34,605 bases of DNA, taken from IMG/VR virus record IMGVR_UViG_3300044961_000248, positions 1 through 34,605 of that record; one strand, given 5' to 3'. Both the position numbers and the translations under genes were made by a program. The notes beneath the pieces were generated by a model. The model had not been told where the DNA came from and searched no databases. It saw only the letters and a list, made by a program, of their open reading frames with translations. Origin of the DNA: a virus. Shown in pieces: positions 6,454-14,453 of this stretch; the stretch's first letter is position 1; every line of letters begins with the position of its first letter.

Positions 6454-8098
6454 GGCTGCGCTGGAGCTGCGGCGGCGCGGCGGCGTCGTTGATCGATTCT
6501 CCGCGTATCGCTTTGCGCCTGAGCGCTACATCGTTGATCATCTCGGCTGGCAGCCATGGCGCGGTACGGCGCAACACCCCGGCCAGGCTGACATTCTCGA
6601 CGCTTACGCCGATTCGCTGCGCCTGCAACACCTGCGCCGCGACGAACCCGACGCCTACCCCGATCCCGTACCGAACATCATCAGGATCGAAAGCGGTCAC
6701 GGCATTGGCAAAACGACGCTGCTGGCGGGGATTGTTTCGCACTTCTTTGACTGCTTTGAGAAGTCGATTGTCTACGCTTTTGCGCCAGGCTATGAGCAGA
6801 TTAATGACCTGCTCTTTAAAGAGATCCGCCTCCAGCGCAGCGGTAAGGCTTTGCCGGGCCGCGTGCTGGAGACGCCTGAGATCAAGGGCGGCCCGGCGCA
6901 CTTTGTGAAGGGCCGCGCCACGAATGATGCACACGGACGCGGCACCGAGCGCGTGCAGGGCCAGCACGGGCCATACTTGCTCTTTGTCATTGATGAGGCT
7001 GAAGGCGTGGCCGACTTCGTTTACGACGCTATCAAGAGCATGGCCAGCGGCGGCATTGCAATCGTGGTTCTCGCCGCCAACCCGCGCACGCGCACGAGTC
7101 GCTTCCATCGCCTGGCCAGCGGGCGACTGGTACAAAACTTTCGGATCTCCTGCCTCAATCATCCGAACGTGCTCCACAATCGCCCGCTCATTCCCGGTGC
7201 CGTTGAGCGCGCATATGTCGAGACGATGATCGACGACGGAGAGACACAGCATTGTGAGGTGGTGAGCCAGCACGACCCTGATAACCACACGTTTGAGCTA
7301 CCCTGGCAACCGGGCGTGATCTACCAGCCTGATGCTGAGTTTCTGTTTCGCGTGCTGGGCTTTGCACCGGCGAACATCGCCAGTAATACGATGTGCCCGG
7401 TCGGTCGGTACGAGGCCGCCAAGTCGCGCACTCCGGTGCCGGAACTGCCGTCCGTGGCACGCATCGGTGTTGACGTGGCTCGCTTTGGCGACGATGCTGG
7501 CGCGGTCTACGTGCGCCACAGTGGTGCAGCCTGGCGGGCTGAGCGTCTAAGTAAACTTGACACGACTGAGTACACTCAGTCGGTGAAGCGACATGCGCTA
7601 CGCCTTGCCAGTTTAGGTGTGAACTCGCTACACGTCCGCATCGACGGCGGCGGCGGGTTCGGTGGCGGTGTGATTGATCAACTTCGACGTGATCATGATC
7701 TGCGCCACGCTTTCAGCGACTTTCAGGTGCTGGAGGTCAACAATAACAGCACGCCACGCGACGACAAGGCGTTTGCCGATCTCGGCACCGAGATGTACTG
7801 GCACGCCGCCGAGTCGCTAAAAGCGCTGGCGTTGGTGCGCCCGCCAGATGCGCTGGAGTTTGATCTATGCGAACGCACATATGAGTGGATGAAGGTGCGC
7901 GGACATGATGTGAAGCAACTGGAGCCAAAGAAGGCGTACAAGAAGCGCCACGATGGGCGCAGTCCTGACGACGGCGACGGCTTTGCGTTGGCCGTGGCCC
8001 CGGATCATCTGTTCAGCCGTCAGGCTCAACCCGTCACCGGCGGCACACGCCAATCTACTACTCCCCCAGAGCTGCCCAAGCGAGGAAGACTCCGATGA
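6407..8098 (+). CDS. terL: Terminase large subunit (packaging ATPase and nuclease)
   Basis: The product has about 563 residues. It drives DNA into the prohead and cuts it. Counting from 6407: Walker A GHGIGKTT (97-104), Walker B LLFVIDE (191-197), then an RNase H-fold nuclease with GVDVARFGDD (D356), VRIDGGGGFGGG (D413) and SPDDGDGFALA (D521, D522, D524). All key acidic residues are present. The exact start is uncertain: TTG at 6392, ATG at 6407 and ATG at 6413 are in frame and none has a clear ribosome site; all overlap terS, suggesting coupled translation. The stop overlaps the next start (ATGA at 8095). The LSDxGI-like DVARFGDD signature is of the type seen in siphovirus and Mu-like terminases. 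Confidence 0.93.
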   Translation: MEMIRLLFSSLQLRAKAALELRRRGGVVDRFSAYRFAPERYIVDHLGWQPWRGTAQHPGQADILDAYADSLRLQHLRRDEPDAYPDPVPNIIRIESGHGIGKTTLLAGIVSHFFDCFEKSIVYAFAPGYEQINDLLFKEIRLQRSGKALPGRVLETPEIKGGPAHFVKGRATNDAHGRGTERVQGQHGPYLLFVIDEAEGVADFVYDAIKSMASGGIAIVVLAANPRTRTSRFHRLASGRLVQNFRISCLNHPNVLHNRPLIPGAVERAYVETMIDDGETQHCEVVSQHDPDNHTFELPWQPGVIYQPDAEFLFRVLGFAPANIASNTMCPVGRYEAAKSRTPVPELPSVARIGVDVARFGDDAGAVYVRHSGAAWRAERLSKLDTTEYTQSVKRHALRLASLGVNSLHVRIDGGGGFGGGVIDQLRRDHDLRHAFSDFQVLEVNNNSTPRDDKAFADLGTEMYWHAAESLKALALVRPPDALEFDLCERTYEWMKVRGHDVKQLEPKKAYKKRHDGRSPDDGDGFALAVAPDHLFSRQAQPVTGGTRQSTTPPELPKRGRLR

Positions 8099-8295
8099 AA
8101 CCTAAGCGCGTCCCTGCCACCGTCGTCGATCCGACGCTTCAGCGCTACGCCCGCATGTTGCGATGCGTGGCCGGGCAACTGGAGGCCGCCGCGTATCAGC
8201 GCGAGCGTGCGCACGCCGTGCGTGCCGAAGTGGTGCGTATGTTACGACCGGTACTGCAATGGAGTCAGGCAAAATCAGAAAAGGTGAACCCATGA
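8095..8295 (+). CDS. Small basic hypothetical protein between terL and portal
   Basis: The product has 66 residues, starts in an ATGA overlap with terL and ends in another with the next gene. It is rich in Arg and Ala and predicted almost entirely helical (YARMLRCVAGQLEAAAYQRERAHAVRAEVVRML). I do not recognise a family. Double overlap indicates a real, coupled gene. A packaging or head-assembly accessory is plausible from position only. Confidence 0.6.
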   Translation: MKPKRVPATVVDPTLQRYARMLRCVAGQLEAAAYQRERAHAVRAEVVRMLRPVLQWSQAKSEKVNP

Positions 8296-8753
8296 ACACC
8301 AACAAGCTCAAGGGCCGCATCGTTCCACAGCCCATCCCACGCCTTGATCCGACGGTCGTGGTGCAGCACACGATTCCGGCGGAGTTTGCCGCCGTTGATC
8401 TCGCCATCTGGTACGCCATGCAAGCGCCTGCGTGGGGTCCAGAGTCGCGCCCTGATCTCTCTGCGAACACCATTCTTGCGCTCAAGGTCGGACTACTGAT
8501 CACTCGTGTGGCAGAGCATCCTGCACAGGTGAGCTACGTGCTTGCAGTCATTGCCACGCAGAAGATTCTTGGTTCCATCGTGATCGCGGCGGGGCTTGGT
8601 GAAACACATCTGGGCTTGCTCGTCGGTGATGTGCCGAACGCTCGCGAGGCGTTGACCGACCTCCTCGACAATCTGCGCCCAGCGTTGGCACACGCGAACG
8701 AACTCCTGGATCAGCGTCCTGTGCCGTGGGCGCAGATTGTCGAAGAGGCGTGA
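8292..8753 (+). CDS. Hypothetical protein between terL and portal
   Basis: The product has 153 residues. The start at 8292 overlaps the preceding stop and has AAGGTGA upstream; the same frame is open further upstream, but that would run through the previous gene. The protein has a mixed hydrophobic character without a clear membrane helix: ANTILALKVGLLITRVAEHPAQ and KILGSIVIAAGLGETHLGLLVGDV are helical or beta-prone. The C-terminus (ALTDLLDNLRPALAHANELLDQ) is a helix. No family recognised. It is the last gene before the promoter/terminator leader of the portal gene. Confidence 0.65.
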   Translation: MNTNKLKGRIVPQPIPRLDPTVVVQHTIPAEFAAVDLAIWYAMQAPAWGPESRPDLSANTILALKVGLLITRVAEHPAQVSYVLAVIATQKILGSIVIAAGLGETHLGLLVGDVPNAREALTDLLDNLRPALAHANELLDQRPVPWAQIVEEA

Positions 8754-8772
8754 TAAAAAAAACCAACTGTGA

Positions 8773-8802
8773 TTGACGAACGTCGCTCGTTCGTGCTATC
8801 AT
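8773..8802 (+). promoter_or_regulatory. Sigma-70-type promoter before the portal gene leader
   Basis: TTGACG (8773-8778) and TATCAT (8797-8802) are separated by 18 bp, with TGC (8794-8796) giving an extended -10. Transcription should start near 8809. The region is a rare 160-bp gap in an otherwise packed operon. Confidence 0.65.
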
Positions 8803-8808
8803 ATAACT

Positions 8809-8907
8809 AACTGAAGACGCCCTAGCGCCTCACCTGCGCCTCGGCCCCATTGACTTGGTCTAGCTTCCAACAGTTGTGAAGCCTCACCGAAGCGGTGAGG
8901 CTTTTTT
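8809..8907 (+). ncRNA. Candidate small RNA or attenuator leader, about 99 nt
   Basis: A good promoter (8773-8802) is followed by about 70 nt of non-coding sequence and then a textbook intrinsic terminator (8880-8907). The sequence GCCTCACC occurs twice (8827-8834 and 8881-8888), and both copies can pair with GGTGAGGC (8894-8901). The first copy could therefore displace the terminator stem and act as an antiterminator. AACTG (8809-8813) can also pair with CAGTT (8871-8875). The product would be either a free phage small RNA or a conditional leader controlling portal expression. The boundaries are predicted, not measured. Confidence 0.5.
8880..8907 (+). terminator. Intrinsic terminator directly upstream of the portal start
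   Basis: A 9-10-bp GC-rich stem (8880-8889 with 8893-8902), a 3-nt loop and a run of six T (8902-8907) form a canonical terminator. It ends only 9 bp before the portal ATG at 8916. GGTGAGG, the only ribosome-site-like sequence nearby, is buried in the stem. Confidence 0.85.
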
Positions 8908-8915
8908 GTATTCTT

Positions 8916-10316
8916 ATGACTGATCTTACCGTCGCCACAATTCGGCCTGAGCGCACCGACCTACAGCGTGAATACGTTGCAGGTTCTGACGACTATTGGC
9001 TCTCGGCGTTTCGGCAAGCGGTACGGGCGCTGCCGCACTACGTTGATACGCTCGAAGCGGAGTTGGGCGACGATTCGTATCAGCGGATGCTTAACGACCC
9101 CCAGGTCGAAAGCAGCGTCGATCTTCTCAAAGCGGCGATACTTGAGGATAGCATCAGCCTTAACCCCGCTCAGACCGAAGATGGCGACGAGGCTGGTGCT
9201 GCGCAAGCCGCCGAGATGCTCGCTTTTGTGCGCCGAACCATCGACAATCTCACCACGCCGCTCGAAGATGTGCTGTGGGATATGCTTGACGCGCTGGCCT
9301 ACGGCGCTCGTATCGCCGAGCTTGTCTACACAATGCCTCCCACGGGAGATGATGCCGGACGCTATGTCCTGACAGCAATCAAGCCAAAGCCCCGCGAGGT
9401 GCTCGCATTCGTGGTCGACGTGTACTTGAATGTGATTGGCTTTCTGGCAAACCGCCCTGGCCAGGCGCGGAGACTGATTGGTGTACACCTGAACGATGAG
9501 CAGCGCCGGAGTCTGTTGTCGCCGGATAAGTTCGCTGTTCTCACTTGGCGTCCCCGTAATAGCGACCCACGCGGGCGCACGGTATTGCGAGCCGCGTACA
9601 ACGCTTGGTGGATCAAGACTCAGGCGCTCCCGGAGTTTCTTAAGCTCCTCGTGCAGTTTGCAACGCCAAGCGTGTATGGCACCACGTCGCCCGATGCCGT
9701 GGGCAACCCTGAGACCGGCGAGAGTCCGGAAGACCTGCTGCTAAAAGCGCTGATCAACATTCAGAACGGAAGTGCGGCGGCGCTTCCGCCCGACACCGTA
9801 CTCGGCACGATTGAGGCAGGAAAGGGCGGTGCCGAGGCGTTCGACATCATCATCGAACTGCTCAACCGCGAGATCACCAAGGGCATCCTGGGGCAAACTC
9901 GCGCCACGATGGAGGCGAAGAACGGCAGCAAAGCCGACAGCGAGACCGGAAAGGAACTGTTTGATACGCTCGTTCGCGCCGGTCAGCGCACGGTTGCCCG
10001 CATGCTTCAGCGCGATGTGGTAGATCGCCTCATTGCGCTGAACTTCGGCAACAACCTCGTGCCGCTGGCGCCGGTGATCACCGTCGGCGTCGAGAGCGAC
10101 GCCGAACGCTCGGATGCTTGGAGCGCAGCGGCGAGCCTGGAGCGCAGCGGCTACCTCGATCCGAGTCAATACCAGCAACTTGACGCCCTGCTCGGCCTAG
10201 CACCGCGCACTCCTGCCGAGATTGACGCACGTCGCACAAAGCGCAACGCTCCGACTCCTGCGCCGGTGTTGCCACAGGCCGCGCCCGACGACGACGATGA
10301 AAACGAGGAGTCCTGA
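8916..10316 (+). CDS. Portal protein, DUF935/Mu gp29-like
   Basis: The product has 466 residues from the ATG at 8916; a GTG at 8895 is in frame but lies in the terminator stem. Portals form the dodecameric ring at one capsid vertex through which DNA passes. Family-like features include the N-terminal helical region with LNDPQVESSVDLLKAAIL, PLEDVLWDMLDALAYGARIAELVY, the stem segment AFDIIIELLNREITKGILGQT, and the C-terminal ELFDTLVRAGQRTVARMLQRDVVDRLI, all characteristic of DUF935. The last 30 residues are Pro-rich and acidic (DDDDENEES). No ribosome site is visible in front of the ATG. The stop shares one base with the next start (TGATG). A Mu-type portal with a lambda-type capsid downstream shows mosaic ancestry. 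Confidence 0.87.
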   Translation: MTDLTVATIRPERTDLQREYVAGSDDYWLSAFRQAVRALPHYVDTLEAELGDDSYQRMLNDPQVESSVDLLKAAILEDSISLNPAQTEDGDEAGAAQAAEMLAFVRRTIDNLTTPLEDVLWDMLDALAYGARIAELVYTMPPTGDDAGRYVLTAIKPKPREVLAFVVDVYLNVIGFLANRPGQARRLIGVHLNDEQRRSLLSPDKFAVLTWRPRNSDPRGRTVLRAAYNAWWIKTQALPEFLKLLVQFATPSVYGTTSPDAVGNPETGESPEDLLLKALINIQNGSAAALPPDTVLGTIEAGKGGAEAFDIIIELLNREITKGILGQTRATMEAKNGSKADSETGKELFDTLVRAGQRTVARMLQRDVVDRLIALNFGNNLVPLAPVITVGVESDAERSDAWSAAASLERSGYLDPSQYQQLDALLGLAPRTPAEIDARRTKRNAPTPAPVLPQAAPDDDDENEES

Positions 10317-11722
10317 TGCACCTGCTGAGCGCCGTCTGTAATCGCCCGTGGCTGATCACACAGGATTGGTTACACACCATCGTGAAGATCGTGAGCCGCG
10401 AGCATCTTGATCCCGCGCTCGCGCAACAGATTCGCGAGGATCGCGCCAGCCGTCCCTCGGCGATCGCGATGCAACGCGGCCGGCGTATCGACGGCTCGCG
10501 GGCGGTGCTGCGCGGTAACGTGGCGATCATCCCCGTCGTCGGGCCGATTGTGCGCCGCGCCGATATGTTTACCGAGATGAGCGGCATGCAGAGTCTGGAG
10601 ACCATCGTCACCGATCTGCGCGTGACGCTCGAAACACCCGAGGCTGAGGCGATCCTTTTTGCGATGGATACGCCCGGCGGCGAGGTGACCGGCATCAGTG
10701 AGCTGGCGGCGCACATCTACGACGCCCGCAAGCGCAAGCCGATCCAGACGTATGTGGAAGGTCTTGGAGCGTCCGCTGGATACTGGCTCGCCAGTGCCAC
10801 CGAGCGCATCGTTATGGCTGACACGGCAAGCGTGGGATCTATTGGCGTCGTGCTTGCCGTCTACGACCCGGACAAAATGTCCAGTCGCACGATTGAATTT
10901 GTTTCCAGCCAGTCGCCGAGTAAGCGGCCTGATCCGCGCACTGAGGCAGGCAAAGCGGTATTCCAACGCATTGTTGACGATACGGCCTCGGTGTTCGTTG
11001 GCGCCGTCGCGCAGTATCGCGGTGTGAGTGAGGCGAAGGTGCTTGCCGACTACGGTCAGGGAGATGTGTTGGTCGGTGCGCGGGCCGTAAAGGCCGGCCT
11101 TGCCGACGAGGTGTCGACGTTTGAATCCACGCTCGCGGCGCTTGCCGCCGAACCGCAGCGCAGACGTAATGGGCGGCCTATTCGCTTTGCGGTACAGGAG
11201 AATTCTATGAATCTACGTGAGATGTTTACCGCCATGTTCGGCGGCGCTCAGGACGCCGGATTGATCGCCGGTGACGGCACGCACGAACCGATTGCCGATT
11301 CCTTGCTCGTCGCCCAGTCCGCGCCCGCTGAGGTGGCCGCGCTTCACGAAGCTCAGACCCGTGCCGCCGCCGCTGAGGCGAAGCTGAAAGAAGTGCAGGA
11401 AGCCGCGCTCAAGCAAGCGGCTACGATCTTTGCCAAAGAGCAAATTGCCGCTAGTCGCGCCGTTCCAGCTCAACAAGCGCACCTGGAAGCGCTGTACATC
11501 TTGTGCGAGACGCACGGACAGACCGCTGCGCTCACCGGACTGTTCAGCGCCGCGCCCAAGCACGGGCTGCTCGCCGAGCAAGTACCCGCTGATACGGCAC
11601 TGCTCGGCGTGCCGCTCCAGCGGCCCGATGCGGGCACCACAAGTGTGGAAGACGCACGCAACGACGCCCGCGCATACGCCGAGAAGCAAAACAGCCGCGA
11701 GCGCCGCAACGGAGCCGCGTAG
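10316..11722 (+). CDS. S49-family head maturation protease fused to scaffold domain (lambda C-like)
   Basis: The product has 468 residues; GAGGAG precedes the ATG. Residues about 65-275 form an S49 (SppA/protein C-type) serine protease: FAMDTPGG (115-122), GLGASAGYWLAS with the likely nucleophile S153, ASVGSIGVV, and K203 (SPSKRPDP) at the expected place of the general base. It should cleave scaffold and itself during prohead maturation. Residues from about 298 on are a charged, Ala/Glu-rich helical region (RAAAAEAKLKEVQEAALKQAATI) typical of scaffolding proteins. An internal ATG with a strong ribosome site begins this part (see the nested gene). The layout copies lambda C/Nu3. Confidence 0.88.
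   Translation: MHLLSAVCNRPWLITQDWLHTIVKIVSREHLDPALAQQIREDRASRPSAIAMQRGRRIDGSRAVLRGNVAIIPVVGPIVRRADMFTEMSGMQSLETIVTDLRVTLETPEAEAILFAMDTPGGEVTGISELAAHIYDARKRKPIQTYVEGLGASAGYWLASATERIVMADTASVGSIGVVLAVYDPDKMSSRTIEFVSSQSPSKRPDPRTEAGKAVFQRIVDDTASVFVGAVAQYRGVSEAKVLADYGQGDVLVGARAVKAGLADEVSTFESTLAALAAEPQRRRNGRPIRFAVQENSMNLREMFTAMFGGAQDAGLIAGDGTHEPIADSLLVAQSAPAEVAALHEAQTRAAAAEAKLKEVQEAALKQAATIFAKEQIAASRAVPAQQAHLEALYILCETHGQTAALTGLFSAAPKHGLLAEQVPADTALLGVPLQRPDAGTTSVEDARNDARAYAEKQNSRERRNGAA
11207..11722 (+). CDS. Nested in-frame scaffolding protein (Nu3-like)
   Basis: An ATG at 11207 lies in the frame of the protease gene (its residue 298) and has ACAGGAG six bases upstream, a better ribosome site than many gene starts in the window. 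It would give a 171-residue protein equal to the C-terminal scaffold part, starting MNLREMFTAMFGG. Lambda makes its scaffold Nu3 from the same kind of internal start in gene C. Scaffolds guide capsid assembly and are removed by the protease. The reading is inference from site and layout. Confidence 0.62.
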   Translation: MNLREMFTAMFGGAQDAGLIAGDGTHEPIADSLLVAQSAPAEVAALHEAQTRAAAAEAKLKEVQEAALKQAATIFAKEQIAASRAVPAQQAHLEALYILCETHGQTAALTGLFSAAPKHGLLAEQVPADTALLGVPLQRPDAGTTSVEDARNDARAYAEKQNSRERRNGAA

Positions 11723-11763
11723 TCGTCGCCCAGCCGTTCATCGAAACACAAAGGAATGCATGT

Positions 11764-12531
11764 ATGAGCAGTTATGGCCGCCAAGTATTGCAAGAAACTG
11801 GCTATCCGATTGCCGTCTCGGCCGACGGTCGGCCCGAGTGGGGGCCGGTCGGCATCACGTTGGACTGGTCAACCGTCGCCGCCGTCAGCGGCACGGACGA
11901 GACGTACCTCGATGGCACGGTGGTGAAGGTCGGCGCGAAGGGGTTGCCGTTCGGTACGATCCTCTGCCGCTTGGGCGTGGGGGAGGTGCAGACGATCACC
12001 ATCGACGCGACCGGCGGCACGTTCACCATCACGTATGAAGGTCAGACGACCGCCGCGATTGCGGAGAACGCCACCGCCGCCGCTGTGCAGGCCGCGCTCG
12101 AAGCGCTGAGCAACATTGATCCAGGTGACGTGGTTGTGACCGGCAGCGCGGGCGGGCCGTTCACCCTCACCTGGGATGCACGCTTGGGGAACGTCGCCGC
12201 TCCGACCACCGACGCTAGCGCACTCACCGGCGGTGCCGGTACTGCCATCGTCGCGACGATCACCTCCGGAACGAACCCGGGCACCTGGGGGCCGTACGAC
12301 GCCACGGCCACCGATGGACGGCAGACGCTCGCTCGTGGGCGCTGCGCCATCCTCAATATGAGCGTACTGCAAGAAAATGCGGGCGGCCTGCCCGGAACGC
12401 CGTCCGATCACCCGCCCGTGTTCACCGGCGGACTGGTCTTCAAAAAGCGTTTACGAGTGGGCGGCAGTGGTCAGCCAACCCTGAACATGTTTGAGGCGGC
12501 GTTTCCGCGCATTACCTACGTCGAAGCTTAA
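11764..12531 (+). CDS. Head decoration/fibre protein with an inserted beta-rich domain
   Basis: The product has 255 residues; AAGGA lies 8 bases before the ATG. The N- and C-terminal parts (GYPIAVSADGRPEWGPVGIT; GLVFKKRLRVGG) frame a central beta-rich module at about 75-180: EVQTITIDATGGTFTIT, ENATAAAVQAALEAL, GDVVVTGSAGGPFTLTW and ASALTGGAGTAIVA. This module recurs in many phage head and tail proteins as an exposed appendage. Its place between protease/scaffold and major capsid genes is that of lambda gpD. It probably stabilises or decorates the capsid surface. The class is likely; the exact fold of the outer parts is unknown. Confidence 0.7.
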   Translation: MSSYGRQVLQETGYPIAVSADGRPEWGPVGITLDWSTVAAVSGTDETYLDGTVVKVGAKGLPFGTILCRLGVGEVQTITIDATGGTFTITYEGQTTAAIAENATAAAVQAALEALSNIDPGDVVVTGSAGGPFTLTWDARLGNVAAPTTDASALTGGAGTAIVATITSGTNPGTWGPYDATATDGRQTLARGRCAILNMSVLQENAGGLPGTPSDHPPVFTGGLVFKKRLRVGGSGQPTLNMFEAAFPRITYVEA

Positions 12532-12575
12532 GATCGCCGCAAGGCGCAGCGCATCATAAGGAGAAGGAGAACGAT

Positions 12576-13724
12576 ATGGCTCCGATCGCATACGAATGGC
12601 TCAAGGCGCTGCGCCTTACAGCCATCATCCAAGAATTGCAGGACGTGCGGCAACTGCCACAGCAGTTGCGCTTTCTCAGCCGCACGCCCATCGTTCCAGC
12701 CACTGACGGCGAGATTCTTGCTCGCTGGACGGGCTATGTCCAAATCGCCGATCTCGTGGCCGACGACCAGCGGGCGCTCGTCTACAGCAGCGGCAAGCTC
12801 AGCTACGAGACCACGAACATTCCCAACATCAAGCACGGCGTGTCGTTGTCGCAGGAGCAACTGAATCAGATGCAAGCGATTGCCGCTAATCCCGGCATTC
12901 AGCGGGACGAGGCGATGGTCACCGATTGGGTGATGCGCAACATCGACGGGCTGCTGCTCGGCGTTCGCCAGCGCATGGAAGCGCTGTGCGTGGCGATGTC
13001 AATCGACGACCTCGATTACAATCGCTTCGGCATCACCATCACCAACGGCTCGTGGGGCATGCCAGCAGATCTTAAGGTGACCACCTCGACGCCGTGGGCG
13101 GCAAATCCGACGACCGCCACGCCCGTTAACGATGCCTGGGCTATTCGGCGCAACGCGCTCGTTCGCTACGGTCAGGAGTTTGACCGAATGACTATGAGCA
13201 CACAAGCGCTCATGACGATGGTGGCGACCACCGAGTTTCAAAACAAAGCGCGGGCGTACCTCGCACCGAACGTGAGCTTTGTCAACCTCAACCAGGCCGA
13301 CCTCGGCAGTATGGAAAGCTTGGCGCGAACGGTGCTAGGCGTGGCAGAGATCGAACTCTACGACGCTCGCTATTGGTCGCAGTCGGCAAATGGCGAACTG
13401 ACGAGCGCACCGTTCCTGCCAATTAATCAGATCGTCTTTTCCTCGCGAGCCGACGACAACAACCCCATGGTCGCGGACTTCGCAAGCACCGTCGTCACCG
13501 AGACGATTGTCGATAGCCTGACCGGCGGTCAGGTGCTCGGCGGCCTCGCGCCACAGCGCGGCCCTATCGCTTACGCGACGCCGACCACGCCCGACCTGAA
13601 CGCCCCCGGCGTGACGATGTGGGGCGTGGCTCGCGGGTTCCCGCGCAAGCACAAGCGGCAGGCGACAGCCGTGCTAAACATCGGCCCGCTGAACGACACG
13701 ATCCCGGTTGGCCCGCCCTTTTAA
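12576..13724 (+). CDS. Major capsid protein, lambda gpE-like
   Basis: The product has 382 residues, led by a very strong ribosome site (AAGGAGAAGGAG). It should be the main shell protein with an HK97 fold. Hallmarks of the phage capsid E family are the N-terminal RFLSRTPIVPATDGEILARW, the ETTNIPNIKHGVSLS segment, REALCVAMSIDDLDY-type helix (RQRMEALCVAMSIDDLDYN) and the C-terminal PGVTMWGVARGFPRKHKRQ. Long central segments ITNGSWGMPADLKVTTSTPW and IELYDARYWSQSANGEL match the usual insertion regions. The upstream S49 protease and nested scaffold fit the lambda type. The strong ribosome site agrees with the need for hundreds of copies. Confidence 0.88.
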   Translation: MAPIAYEWLKALRLTAIIQELQDVRQLPQQLRFLSRTPIVPATDGEILARWTGYVQIADLVADDQRALVYSSGKLSYETTNIPNIKHGVSLSQEQLNQMQAIAANPGIQRDEAMVTDWVMRNIDGLLLGVRQRMEALCVAMSIDDLDYNRFGITITNGSWGMPADLKVTTSTPWAANPTTATPVNDAWAIRRNALVRYGQEFDRMTMSTQALMTMVATTEFQNKARAYLAPNVSFVNLNQADLGSMESLARTVLGVAEIELYDARYWSQSANGELTSAPFLPINQIVFSSRADDNNPMVADFASTVVTETIVDSLTGGQVLGGLAPQRGPIAYATPTTPDLNAPGVTMWGVARGFPRKHKRQATAVLNIGPLNDTIPVGPPF

Positions 13725-13754
13725 TTGACGAATAGATACGGAAGGATGACATCC

Positions 13755-13985
13755 ATGGCTACGACACTTACACGCGAGCAGATGGAAACCGTGATCAGGC
13801 GCGGCGGTTCGGTGCTGCACAACGGGCAGACGATCACCCGAGTACAGGATCTGCCCTCGCTGGCAGAACTGGCGCAGGGCGATCCGGCAGCCGAGGCCGA
13901 AGCGCTGAAGGCGTTGCAGCAGCAAATGGCCGAGGTGCAATCACAGATCGCCAAGTTGCAACCGAAAGCCAAGGCAGGAGCATAA
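13755..13985 (+). CDS. Small head protein with C-terminal coiled coil
   Basis: The product has 76 residues. I chose ATG 13755 because GGAAGGA lies 8 bases upstream; ATG 13746 overlaps that site. The N-terminus (TLTREQMETVIRRGGSVLHNGQ) is a pattern I recall from small proteins found after capsid genes in other phages. The C-terminus (AEALKALQQQMAEVQSQIAKLQ) is a short coiled coil. It occupies the place of lambda FI, a packaging accessory, but sequence identity to FI is not visible. Confidence 0.65.
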   Translation: MATTLTREQMETVIRRGGSVLHNGQTITRVQDLPSLAELAQGDPAAEAEALKALQQQMAEVQSQIAKLQPKAKAGA

Positions 13986-13988
13986 CCA

Positions 13989-14453
13989 ATGGCCGCGTAC
14001 GGCAGCGTGAATGGCGTGCAGGCGCTGACCGCGCACATCAACTACAACGAAGCCAACGCTCCAACTGCCGAGGATGTGGAGGGGTGGCTGACGGCGCGTA
14101 GCGGCACGCTAAACAGTTGGCTCGCGCTGGCCGGGTTTGTGACGCCGGTAGTGTTGCATGAGGCCAAGGCGGTGCTTGACCGCTACGCCAATTATGGAGC
14201 AGCCGCCGACGCCGAAGCTTCACAACGCACGGCTGGCTACCGCGAAGACGACGAAGACCGGCGCGAGGTCTACTTTGCTCGCGAGTTCCGCCGCGCCGAG
14301 GAGTGGATCGCGTCGGGCGCACTGGCTGCGCTCGGCGTGCCGCAGACGTTGGTGGAAGCTGGCGTGCAACCCCGCGGAGCCAGAGTGGGACAACTGGCCG
14401 CTGGCGGGCCAGTCGATCCGCGCAACCGGCGCGGGCGCGGGGGGCTGCGATGA
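13989..14453 (+). CDS. Head-tail connector candidate
   Basis: The product has 154 residues; AGGAG lies upstream. The order of helices (PTAEDVEGWLTARSGTLNSWLALAGF, VVLHEAKAVLDRYANYGAAADAEASQRT, REVYFAREFRRAEEWIAS) is that of gp6-like head-completion adaptors, which form a ring under the portal. The C-terminal 30 residues are Gly/Arg-rich and probably disordered. The stop overlaps the next start (ATGA at 14450). The role is inferred from position and helical pattern. Confidence 0.6.
   Translation: MAAYGSVNGVQALTAHINYNEANAPTAEDVEGWLTARSGTLNSWLALAGFVTPVVLHEAKAVLDRYANYGAAADAEASQRTAGYREDDEDRREVYFAREFRRAEEWIASGALAALGVPQTLVEAGVQPRGARVGQLAAGGPVDPRNRRGRGGLR

Noticed and set aside
6434-7288. 284-codon minus-strand open frame
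   Set aside because: It is opposite the terminase ATPase domain, whose motifs are clear on the plus strand.
8809-8907. tRNA or phi29-type packaging RNA in the portal leader
   Set aside because: No acceptor stem, anticodon arm or CCA pattern; the portal and terminase are of another phage type than phi29.
8895-8915. GTG start at 8895 for the portal protein
   Set aside because: It lies in the stem of a canonical terminator and would add seven residues (MRLFCIL) of no family likeness; ATG 8916 is preferred.
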